Positions 1 to 6,544 of a stretch of DNA of 7,465 nucleotides are shown here, piece by piece. Source of the DNA: Deltaproteobacteria bacterium. Lineage in GTDB: Bacteria; Desulfobacterota; Dissulfuribacteria; Dissulfuribacterales; JALVPX01. Made by a program: the position numbers and the translations under genes. The stretch lies in contig JAMOVF010000111.1 in the NCBI GenBank assembly GCA_027061625.1, forward strand, positions 1 through 7,465, read 5' to 3'. Within the stretch, counting starts at the first letter, position 1. Each line of letters begins with the position of its first letter. The notes beneath the pieces were generated by a model, which ran no database searches, was not told where the DNA came from, and saw nothing but the letters and a program-made list of their open reading frames with translations.

Positions 1-168
1 ATAGTAGCCAGCATCAGGAATCCCATCCATGTGCTGGAATCTGCTAAAATTGGGGCAGATATTGCAACCATTCCTTATAAAGTCATTGGACAACTCGCCA
101 AGCACCCTTTGACAGATATAGGCATTGAAAAATTTTTATCTGATTGGGAAAAGGTGCCGAAAAAATGA
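1..168 (+). CDS. Transaldolase / fructose-6-phosphate aldolase (TalC/FSA type), 3' end only
   Basis: The window opens inside this gene; 55 C-terminal residues and the TGA stop are visible. Two stretches, HVLESAKIGADIATIPYKVI and the following KHPLTDIGIEKFLSDWEK, match the conserved C-terminal part of the small (about 215-residue) transaldolases and fructose-6-phosphate aldolases. These are cytosolic Schiff-base TIM-barrel enzymes acting on sugar phosphates such as fructose 6-phosphate and sedoheptulose 7-phosphate. The catalytic lysine lies upstream of the window, so the choice between transaldolase and aldolase activity cannot be made here. The reading frame is intact to its stop. The next gene starts 3 bp later on the same strand, which suggests co-transcription, although the two products have no obvious shared job. 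Confidence 0.9.
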   Translation: MVASIRNPIHVLESAKIGADIATIPYKVIGQLAKHPLTDIGIEKFLSDWEKVPKK

Positions 169-171
169 TAC

Positions 172-786
172 ATGAGGATATTGCCTATTTTATTGTTAAC
201 ATTTGTGCTGCTGCCGCAAATAGCCGGCAGCGGCACCATTTATCAATATCGGGATGAACAAGGCAGGCTCTATTTCACTAATTGTCCTACCGATTCCAGA
301 TTTGTGCCTCTAAAAAAATTAAAAAAAGTTAGTATCACCTCATTTAAGAAACGTTCTTGGCTCCCTTCAAGATCCTATTTGGACTATATGAAAATTGCGG
401 AACAGGCAGCACTTTGGTTTGGACTGGACCCAGGCTTGATAAAAGCAGTCATAAAGGCTGAATCAAATGGCAAAGCTGCTGCTGTATCTAATAAAGGAGC
501 GATGGGATTGATGCAGCTCATGCCTGGAACAGCAAAAGAACTGCGTGTCAGCGATCCTTTAGATCCAGAAATGAATATATGGGGAGGCACCCTTTATCTC
601 AAACAGATGCTTGAATTATTTGATGGTGATTACAGTCTGGCTCTGGCAGCTTATAATGCCGGTCCTGGAAATGTAGAGCGGTACAACGGCATACCGCCCT
701 TTCCAGAAACAGAGGCTTATGTTAAGCGGGTGCTAAGGTATTGGAGGGAGTTTTCAAAGCTTACTGCTGAAAGAGAAACCTTCTAA
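172..786 (+). CDS. Secreted lytic transglycosylase with DUF4124 and SLT domains
   Basis: A 204-residue exported murein-cleaving enzyme. Residues 1-20 form a hydrophobic signal peptide with a plausible cleavage after AGS (18-20). Residues 23-39 (YQYRDEQG, then YFTNCP) match the N-terminal DUF4124 module found in front of many proteobacterial envelope proteins. Residues 73-195 form a lysozyme-like SLT domain of family 1: the predicted catalytic acid is Glu97 in AESN, followed by GLMQLMP (112-118) and AYNAGPGNV (160-168). Lytic transglycosylases cleave the MurNAc-GlcNAc bond of peptidoglycan and leave a 1,6-anhydroMurNAc end. The start at 172 directly precedes the signal peptide; the ribosome site is weak (AAGG near 151, inside the previous gene). 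The last 26 bp overlap the 3' end of rodA on the other strand. The family call is firm; the exact physiological role is not. Confidence 0.92.
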   Translation: MRILPILLLTFVLLPQIAGSGTIYQYRDEQGRLYFTNCPTDSRFVPLKKLKKVSITSFKKRSWLPSRSYLDYMKIAEQAALWFGLDPGLIKAVIKAESNGKAAAVSNKGAMGLMQLMPGTAKELRVSDPLDPEMNIWGGTLYLKQMLELFDGDYSLALAAYNAGPGNVERYNGIPPFPETEAYVKRVLRYWREFSKLTAERETF

Positions 787-1852
787 GCCTTATATTTAAA
801 AGAAGCCCAATACCTATCATGGTGACAATTACAGAAGAGCCTCCATAGCTTATCAAAGGAAGGGGAATTCCTACCACAGGCAGCATTCCCAAGACCATGA
901 AAATATTGATTACGATCTGCAAAAAGAGCATTGAGGTGATCCCGAAAGCAAGCAGTGAACCAAAACGCTCCCTTGAAGTATAAGCAATATGCAATCCCCG
1001 CTGAATTATCAGGGCATAAAGCAATATAAGCGCTATTGAGCCCATTAATCCCCATTCCTCTGCCCATATTGAAAATGCAAAATCGGTATGCACTTCAGGC
1101 AGAAAATTCAAATGGGCCTGGGTGCCGTGCAAATATCCCTTGCCAAAAAGCCCGCCAGACCCGACTGCTATCTTTGATTGCAGCAAATGGTAACCACTCC
1201 CTTGAGGATCATTTTCTGGATTCAAAAATGCAAAAACACGAGCCTTCTGATAGGGCTTTAACATATTCCAAATTACTGGAGCCATAGGCGCTCCCAAACC
1301 CAGCAATGTTAGTACAGTCACCCATTTGATACCTGCCATAAAAAGGAGACAGCAGCTCAAAATAAAAATCAACAGCGCAGTGCCCAGATCCGGCTGTTTA
1401 TAAATCAAATAGACCGGGATCATGGTTAGCACCATGGGCTTTAACATATCAAAAAACCCATATTCAGACTTATCATCTGAGGCAAGCCAACTGCCAAGAA
1501 CCACTACCATACCTATCTTGGCAAACTCAGAGGGCTGCAAGTTAAAAAAGCCAAGGGGTATCCAGCGCTGAGAACCTCCTACAGTCTTTCCAATAAGAAG
1601 CACGAGTATAAGCATGACTACAATACCGCCATAAATATGCCATGCATATGGGCAAAGTGAGCGGTAATCAAACCGCAAAGAGCCTAAAGCCACAGCAAGG
1701 CCTGCACCATACCAAACCAATTGTTTCCATTGAAAGGGATAGCCTGCAGCAAGGCTTGCACTGTTTAAATTAATAAAACCAATGGCCATAACCAGCAGGA
1801 CGGCGATCAAAAGCCACCAGTCGAAATTTTCTAAAAAATTTCTTTCAAACAC
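761..1852 (-). CDS. rodA: RodA, SEDS-family peptidoglycan glycosyltransferase
   Basis: A 363-residue polytopic inner-membrane protein, close to the usual RodA length (E. coli 370). RodA polymerises lipid II into glycan strands during cell elongation, paired with PBP2. Visible SEDS signatures are QRWIPLG and LQPSEFAK (95-112), KQPDLGTAL (152-160), LPEVHTDFAF (251-260) and LPVVGIPLPLISYGGSS (324-340). Asp257 in HTDF aligns with E. coli RodA Asp262, the residue required for polymerase activity. The start codon is GTG at 1852, which overlaps the mrdA stop by 8 bp; a purine-rich GAGAG lies about 8 nt upstream. This is the last gene of the mreBCD-mrdA-rodA operon. Its stop lies inside the convergent transglycosylase gene and no terminator hairpin is visible downstream. 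Confidence 0.97.
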   Translation of the reverse strand: MFERNFLENFDWWLLIAVLLVMAIGFINLNSASLAAGYPFQWKQLVWYGAGLAVALGSLRFDYRSLCPYAWHIYGGIVVMLILVLLIGKTVGGSQRWIPLGFFNLQPSEFAKIGMVVVLGSWLASDDKSEYGFFDMLKPMVLTMIPVYLIYKQPDLGTALLIFILSCCLLFMAGIKWVTVLTLLGLGAPMAPVIWNMLKPYQKARVFAFLNPENDPQGSGYHLLQSKIAVGSGGLFGKGYLHGTQAHLNFLPEVHTDFAFSIWAEEWGLMGSIALILLYALIIQRGLHIAYTSRERFGSLLAFGITSMLFLQIVINIFMVLGMLPVVGIPLPLISYGGSSVIVTMIGIGLLLNIRLRRFLFQQ

Positions 1853-3806
1853 CCTTATGTCTCTCTAATCTCTTTGCAACATGGTCTAAACCATCACCCA
1901 GGCTGGCTGAACGGGCTGGAGAAAGCGTTGGCCTGGGATTTTCAATCTGATGCCACCGTAATATTATTTGTCTTGCAATTGGTGCCGCTGCTGAACCCCC
2001 GTGCCCTCCATGCTCAACTAATACAGCAACAGCAATCTGGGGATTCTTGGCAGGGGCATAGGCAATAAACCAGGCATGGTCCCGATATTTCCAGGCCATC
2101 TTTTCATCCATACGTCTTTTGGCCTGCTTTATAACTTGTGCTGTGCCTGTTTTGCCTGCCACCTCCAGGCCTTTTATCCGGCACCTGCCACCTGTGCCTT
2201 TTTTGTCTTGTACCACACCCAGCAGGGCCTTCTTTATCAGGGCTAGCTGATAAGACGTGGCGGGAAGTCTGCCTTGAGCCTCCTTTTGAAAGGACTTGCT
2301 CACCCTTCCGGAACAATCTACGATCTGATCTATAAACTGAGGCCTGTATATAGTGCCGCCGTTGGCTACAGAAGATATCAATCTTGCCATTTGAATGGGT
2401 GTTACCAGAGTATATCCTTGGCCAATAGCAATGGTAAGGGTCTCACCTCCCTGCCATTTTTGGTGAAAACGCTTAACTTTCCATTCTGGGGTAGGTATAA
2501 GGCCTGCTGATTCATGCGCCAAATCTACCCCTGTCTTCTTGCCAAGGCCGCATTTAAATGAATAATCGGCCAATTTTCTTATACCCAGTTTTAGCCCCAC
2601 ATTGTAAAAATAGACATCGCAAGACTCTACCAAGGCCTTGTAAAGATCTGTCGTGCCATGGCCCCGCCAGTCCCAACACCGGAAGACCCTGCGGCCCAAT
2701 TTAAAGGTGCTGGTACATTTAAAGGTTGTATGGGCACCAATCACATGTTCACCAAGGGCAGCCATAGCTGTTACTATTTTAAAGGTTGAACCTGGTGCAT
2801 ATCTGCCTTGTACGGCCCTATTGAACAAAGGCCTTAAAACAGGATCTTGCAAAGCCTTCCATTCATCAGGCTCCAACCCCCTCACAAAGGCTTCAGGCTC
2901 AAAAGCAGGACTGCTTACCAACGCAAGCAGCTGACCAGTTCTTGGATCAATGGCAACAGCAGCACCCACCTTGCCCTCCAACGCCTCTTCAGCAGCCCTT
3001 TGTATATCCATGTCTATGGAAAGATATATATCTGCACCAGGTTTAGGAGGCTTTTGGTCTACAACACGGTTAAGGCCGCCGATTGCATCCACTTCAATCT
3101 TTCTGCTGCCATATACGCCACGCAAAATTTTATCATATTTAGCTTCGACACCATATTTACCAACAAGATCGCCCGCCACTGCCCCAGGATAGCGGTCTTT
3201 GACTAAATCCTGCTCTGTTATTTGGCCTAGGTGTCCAATAAGATGTGCAGCCAATTTGCCTTCTGGATATTTCCTGCCAGGAGCGGCTTCAATATATACA
3301 CCTGGCAGTTTGTGAAGCCTCACCTCCACCTTTGATAGCTGCTCCCAGTTGATATCCCGTTTCAATACCACAGGCATATACTTTGGTAAGCTCTTGCCTT
3401 TGATAAACCTGATCTTCAAACTGGTTTCGGGGATATCCAACAGTTGCGATAATTTCTTAAATAATGATTCAAGGTCTTTTGCCTCACCTCTAATAAGACA
3501 AAGATTAAAAGTAGGACGCATTCCAGCTAATACACGCCCATTACGGTCTAGAATTTTGCCCCTTGGCGGAACAAGACGCACTTGTCTGAATCTGTTAGTC
3601 TCAGATCTAGACCTGAGATTCTGCCATTCCAAAACTTGGAGATACCACAGCCTGGCTATCAAAGTTACAAAACATAAAAAGACAACAAAACCTGCCGCCT
3701 TAATCCTGGCATAATTGACCTTCATTTCTGGAACATCAAATTTCTTCAGACGCATTGAAGCATCTCTTGCAGCAGATATTTTTTTCTTCTTTAGTTTAAA
3801 TTTCAT
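1845..3806 (-). CDS. mrdA: Penicillin-binding protein 2 (MrdA), elongation-specific D,D-transpeptidase
   Basis: A 653-residue class B penicillin-binding protein that cross-links new lateral-wall peptidoglycan in the periplasm. It has a basic cytoplasmic tail (1-34), one membrane anchor (about 36-56), a dimerisation/pedestal region beginning with RLVPPRGKILDRNG (77-90) and a C-terminal transpeptidase domain. Active-site motifs are STFK with nucleophile Ser340 (340-343), SCD (395-397) in the SxN position, and KTG (552-554). Four residues, Cys364, Cys377, His383 and Cys396, are spaced much like the zinc-binding residues reported for Acinetobacter PBP2. The ATG at 3806 overlaps the mreD stop as ATGA, and no Shine-Dalgarno is evident, so coupled translation is likely. 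The placement immediately before rodA supports the PBP2 rather than the division-specific PBP3 assignment. Confidence 0.96.
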   Translation of the reverse strand: MKFKLKKKKISAARDASMRLKKFDVPEMKVNYARIKAAGFVVFLCFVTLIARLWYLQVLEWQNLRSRSETNRFRQVRLVPPRGKILDRNGRVLAGMRPTFNLCLIRGEAKDLESLFKKLSQLLDIPETSLKIRFIKGKSLPKYMPVVLKRDINWEQLSKVEVRLHKLPGVYIEAAPGRKYPEGKLAAHLIGHLGQITEQDLVKDRYPGAVAGDLVGKYGVEAKYDKILRGVYGSRKIEVDAIGGLNRVVDQKPPKPGADIYLSIDMDIQRAAEEALEGKVGAAVAIDPRTGQLLALVSSPAFEPEAFVRGLEPDEWKALQDPVLRPLFNRAVQGRYAPGSTFKIVTAMAALGEHVIGAHTTFKCTSTFKLGRRVFRCWDWRGHGTTDLYKALVESCDVYFYNVGLKLGIRKLADYSFKCGLGKKTGVDLAHESAGLIPTPEWKVKRFHQKWQGGETLTIAIGQGYTLVTPIQMARLISSVANGGTIYRPQFIDQIVDCSGRVSKSFQKEAQGRLPATSYQLALIKKALLGVVQDKKGTGGRCRIKGLEVAGKTGTAQVIKQAKRRMDEKMAWKYRDHAWFIAYAPAKNPQIAVAVLVEHGGHGGSAAAPIARQIILRWHQIENPRPTLSPARSASLGDGLDHVAKRLERHKGV

Positions 3807-4297
3807 GCTATTAATCTAATTTTTATTAAAAATTTATTTAAAAAATTCTCTGAAAATTCGAGCACAAACATTAAAACAGGAAAAATCATAGCAGCAAATA
3901 TCCCCTGGACAATTGCCCAAGGCCATATGAATTGCGCTGCTCCGCTCAGCAACATTGCCAATATCTGGCTCTCTGCCGCCACAAAGCCCACAACAGGAAC
4001 CTTATGCCACCACCTTAGTCCCGGCATGTGCCCACTGATATATCTAACCAAAAGATAAGCACTTACTAGAATGGTCATATAGATTCCTTCACTTAGAACT
4101 GTAAACGGCTCAGCCAAAATACCGAGCAGCAACACCAAGAACAATCCGTCTGGAAGGGGGGTCTTAAAACCATACCAGGCTACCAATGGAATCAAAAAAT
4201 CCACTCTTGCCATACCCACTTGAAGCCCACTACCCCATGCACTTTCCAATAGGATAAAAAAATAGCCAAAAAAGATAGCCACCAAAAAGCGGGTCAT
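3803..4297 (-). CDS. mreD: Rod shape-determining membrane protein MreD
   Basis: A 164-residue, strongly hydrophobic protein with about five or six predicted membrane spans, typical of MreD in length and character. MreD is an inner-membrane component of the elongasome that partners MreC; its biochemical activity is not known. The sequence has few diagnostic motifs; AWYGF (40-44), DGLFL (50-54) and LAEPFTVLSEGIY (61-73) fit the family, and the call rests largely on position between mreC and mrdA. The gene overlaps both neighbours as ATGA: its ATG with the mreC stop, and its TGA with the mrdA start. This indicates translational coupling through the operon. No strong ribosome site is visible. Confidence 0.93.
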   Translation of the reverse strand: MTRFLVAIFFGYFFILLESAWGSGLQVGMARVDFLIPLVAWYGFKTPLPDGLFLVLLLGILAEPFTVLSEGIYMTILVSAYLLVRYISGHMPGLRWWHKVPVVGFVAAESQILAMLLSGAAQFIWPWAIVQGIFAAMIFPVLMFVLEFSENFLNKFLIKIRLIA

Positions 4298-5157
4298 GGT
4301 CTAGCCTGGTCATTCATTCTTGTAGTAAGTAAAATCGATACTTCTTCGATATTATTAAGGTGTGCTGAAGGTTCAACTGTTATGGTCTGAAAAATTCCAT
4401 CCATTGAGCCAGGATCAATACTGCTCACCTTCCCAAGCAGCAGCCCCTTTGGAAATATCCCATCTGTGCCCGCACTTATGACCTTATCTCCCACTTCTAC
4501 ATCTGTGCCCTTCTCCACATAAACCAAGGAACATACAGATGAACCAGTGCCTTTCAAGACACCTCTCACTCTGGTGCGTTGTATTATAGCTGCTATTCGG
4601 CTTCTGGGATCAGAAAGAAGCAAAATTCGACTGCTTGTGGGAAAAGACTCAATAGTGTGACCAATAACACCTTGCCACGAAAGAGCAACCATATCTGGCA
4701 AAACGCCATCTTTACGCCCACTGTCTACAAGAATAGTACCTGCCCAAGGGGCTAGATCCACGCCTATTACCTGAGCAAATACTACAGGATATTCCATTTG
4801 CTGTTTTATCTTGAGCAACTTCCTGTAACGCTCTTTAGCCAGATATGCTTCTTGATATTTTACTAATTCTTGACGCAATCGGGCATTTTCTTGTAACAAG
4901 GCCCGATTTTTAACTTTAATATCCTGACAGCCTCCATTAAAAGCAAAAAATTGTTTTGTCCAACGGTATGGCCTGACAATTGCGGACTGAATGGAGGCCG
5001 ATGCATCCATAAATAGAAATTTAAACGGCGTGCTGAAATTTTGTGCCCCAATCCTAAGGCCTACCATGGAAAAAAGAATCAATGCTACTAAGCCTACAGC
5101 ACAAGCCGTTACCAAACGTTTCTTATTCTTTTTCTTGTCAGGAGTCCTATTGTTCAA
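4294..5157 (-). CDS. mreC: Rod shape-determining protein MreC
   Basis: A 287-residue bitopic membrane protein that links the MreB cytoskeleton to periplasmic PBP2 and activates the RodA-PBP2 synthase. It has a very basic N-terminal tail (residues 8-14), one membrane helix (about 15-36), a periplasmic coiled coil (about 76-115) and the two-barrel MreC domain (about 122-278). Family features include ILVDSGRKDGV (142-152), LLLSDPRSRIAA (179-190) and VGDKVISAG with GIFPKGLLLGKV (222-244). The start is inferred as TTG at 5157. There is no in-frame ATG between the mreB stop and the membrane helix, and TTG keeps the basic tail that normally precedes the helix. Only a weak AAG-type ribosome site lies upstream. 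It follows mreB after 12 bp and overlaps mreD by 4 bp. Confidence 0.95.
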   Translation of the reverse strand: MNNRTPDKKKNKKRLVTACAVGLVALILFSMVGLRIGAQNFSTPFKFLFMDASASIQSAIVRPYRWTKQFFAFNGGCQDIKVKNRALLQENARLRQELVKYQEAYLAKERYRKLLKIKQQMEYPVVFAQVIGVDLAPWAGTILVDSGRKDGVLPDMVALSWQGVIGHTIESFPTSSRILLLSDPRSRIAAIIQRTRVRGVLKGTGSSVCSLVYVEKGTDVEVGDKVISAGTDGIFPKGLLLGKVSSIDPGSMDGIFQTITVEPSAHLNNIEEVSILLTTRMNDQARP

Positions 5158-5169
5158 TGAAAATATATC

Positions 5170-6201
5170 TTAATGTATCATTATTTCTTTTAAGATATGC
5201 AAATTATCCAAGGCCTTGCCAGAACCTAAAACCACTGAGGTCAATGGATCATCTGCTATTATAATGGGAAGACCAGTTTCATCTCTCAACAATTTATCAA
5301 GATTTTTGAGAAGAGCGCCCCCACCTGTAAGAACAATACCTTTATCAACAATATCAGCAGCTAACTCTGGAGGGGTTTGTTCAAGAGCGCTTTTGACAGT
5401 TTCAACTATAGTTTCAATCTGCTCTGCAATGGCATTCCTTATCTCCATAGCGTTAATGGCAATGGTCTTTGGTACGCCTGTAACTAGGTCTCTGCCTTTA
5501 ATTTCTGTTTCAGCATAAGGTTCTTCAGGAATGACATCACCAAGCTCAATCTTGATCTTCTCGGATGAATGTTCCCCGATGAGGAGATTATAACGCCTTT
5601 TAATGTGCTGCATTATAGCCTCATCCATCTTGTCCCCTGCCACCCTTACAGATTTACTATAAACTATACCGGCCAGAGAGATCACTGCCACCTCTGTAGT
5701 ACCGCCTCCTATATCAACAACCATATTTGCTGTGGGTTCGGTAATAGGCAGCCCTGCTCCAATTGCTGCTGCCATTGGTTCTTCAATTAGATAAACCTCA
5801 CGGGCACCGGCGGATTCGGCCGATTCCCGCACCGCCCTTTTTTCAACCTGAGTGATGCCTGAAGGCACGCTAATAATGATTCTCGGCCTGGCCAAAGTTC
5901 GCCTGTTGTGGACTTTTCTAATGAAATAACGCAGCATGGCCTCTGTGACCTCAAAGTCCGCTATCACTCCATCCTTCATTGGGCGTATGGCAACAATATT
6001 TCCTGGCGTTTTGCCGAGCATATTTTTGGCGTCCTGACCAACCGCAAGAACTTTTTTAGCGCGCATATCTTGACGCACTGCTACGACTGAAGGTTCACAC
6101 AAAACTATCCCCCTGCCTTTTACATAAACCAGGGTATTGGCAGTACCCAGATCTATCGCCAGATCTTTTGAAAGCCAACCAAATATAGAATTTAATATCA
6201 T
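5170..6201 (-). CDS. mreB: MreB, actin-like rod-shape cytoskeletal protein
   Basis: A 343-residue cytoplasmic actin homologue of normal length. It forms membrane-bound antiparallel filaments that orient lateral-wall synthesis. Visible motifs are the N-terminal hydrophobic membrane-binding segment (ILNSIFGWL, 2-10), phosphate-1 loop DLGTANT (17-23), the PSG loop (113-115), LIEEP (138-142) with the expected catalytic glutamate region, phosphate-2 loop DIGGGTTE (163-170) and adenosine loop LTGGGALLKN (291-300). The ATG at 6201 gives the conserved MreB N terminus. The sequence just upstream (ATTGAACTT) carries no recognisable Shine-Dalgarno, which is odd for an abundant protein. It is the first gene of the operon, so its promoter should lie within 6202-6486. 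Confidence 0.98.
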   Translation of the reverse strand: MILNSIFGWLSKDLAIDLGTANTLVYVKGRGIVLCEPSVVAVRQDMRAKKVLAVGQDAKNMLGKTPGNIVAIRPMKDGVIADFEVTEAMLRYFIRKVHNRRTLARPRIIISVPSGITQVEKRAVRESAESAGAREVYLIEEPMAAAIGAGLPITEPTANMVVDIGGGTTEVAVISLAGIVYSKSVRVAGDKMDEAIMQHIKRRYNLLIGEHSSEKIKIELGDVIPEEPYAETEIKGRDLVTGVPKTIAINAMEIRNAIAEQIETIVETVKSALEQTPPELAADIVDKGIVLTGGGALLKNLDKLLRDETGLPIIIADDPLTSVVLGSGKALDNLHILKEIMIH

Positions 6202-6297
6202 AAGTTCAATCTAAGATAAGATTTTTATTTTTTTATTAAGACCTTTACCAAAACAATTTAAGGACTCAGCAGCTTGGTTAAGTGTCAACATACTCTC

Positions 6298-6326
6298 AGT
6301 ATATTCTGTAGACCGATGCAACCTAA
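6298..6326 (-). promoter_or_regulatory. Candidate mreB promoter (weak)
   Basis: Reading the minus strand, TATACT (6303-6298) matches five of six positions of a sigma-70 -10 box. The hexamer 17 nt upstream is TTAGGT (6326-6321), a poor -35 box; TTGTTA at a 20-nt spacing is an alternative. A perfect TTGACA also occurs at 6288-6283, but no acceptable -10 box lies 16-18 nt after it. This is the best candidate I find by eye, not a firm promoter. Confidence 0.25.
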
Positions 6327-6352
6327 CAAAGCCTCTTTTTATTGGCAAGGCA

Positions 6353-6377
6353 CTAAAATATGAAAAAAATATTTTAG
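6353..6377. repeat. Perfect 9-bp inverted repeat upstream of mreB
   Basis: CTAAAATAT (6353-6361) and ATATTTTAG (6369-6377) are exact inverted copies separated by seven bases (GAAAAAA). The element lies about 30 bp upstream of the candidate -35 box of mreB. No T-tract follows it on either strand, so it does not look like a terminator. A protein-binding site or a chance AT-rich palindrome are both possible. Confidence 0.55.
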
Positions 6378-6486
6378 CATTACCAGCATAGCTGCATAAA
6401 GGACAAAACCATACAAGATAAGGCCTAAAGCAGAAACATATCTGTCAAAAATGGAAAATCCAGCAAAATATTAACATTATTTTAAT

Positions 6487-6515
6487 AAAAAAACCCGGCC
6501 TCTTAAAAGGCCGGG
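6487..6515 (-). terminator. Strong rho-independent terminator of the selenoprotein gene
   Basis: On the minus strand a perfect 8-bp GC-rich stem (CCCGGCCT with AGGCCGGG, 6515-6508 and 6501-6494) closes a 6-nt loop and is followed at once by seven T residues (6493-6487). It starts 29 bp after the stop at 6545. Its orientation fits termination of that gene and insulates the mre operon that follows on the same strand. It has no T-tract in the plus direction. Confidence 0.92.
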
Positions 6516-6544
6516 CTGGGTAATTTACTTATTTGCTTATTGAA

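Larger units (their letters stand above)
6202..6486 (-). promoter_or_regulatory. AT-rich upstream region of the mre operon
   Basis: With the downstream terminator this belongs to a stretch of more than 300 bp between the selenoprotein gene and mreB that holds no recognised gene. It must supply expression of the mre operon, because a strong terminator stops transcription coming from the gene beyond. It contains a perfect inverted repeat (6353-6377), a possible -10 box (6298-6303) and an unexplained open stretch on the minus strand (6214-6444), each listed separately. I see no tRNA, riboswitch or other known RNA structure in it. Confidence 0.6.

Noticed and set aside
2847..3206. Long plus-strand open frame opposite mrdA (and similar ones at 3349-3714, 2653-2934 and 5216-5518)
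   Set aside because: They are antisense to well-conserved mrdA and mreB coding sequence, have no ribosome sites or recognisable domains, and follow from the codon use of the real genes.
6283..6288. Perfect TTGACA as the -35 box of mreB
   Set aside because: No acceptable -10 box occurs 16-18 nt downstream; the nearest AT-rich hexamer is 21 nt away.
6353..6377. Inverted repeat as a terminator
   Set aside because: The stem is AT-rich, and no T-tract follows it on either strand.
6445..6477. A second selenocysteine UGA at 6447-6445, joining an ATG at 6477 to the open stretch upstream of mreB
   Set aside because: No convincing hairpin with a G-containing apical loop is seen after this TGA, and the flanking sequence does not look clearly protein coding.
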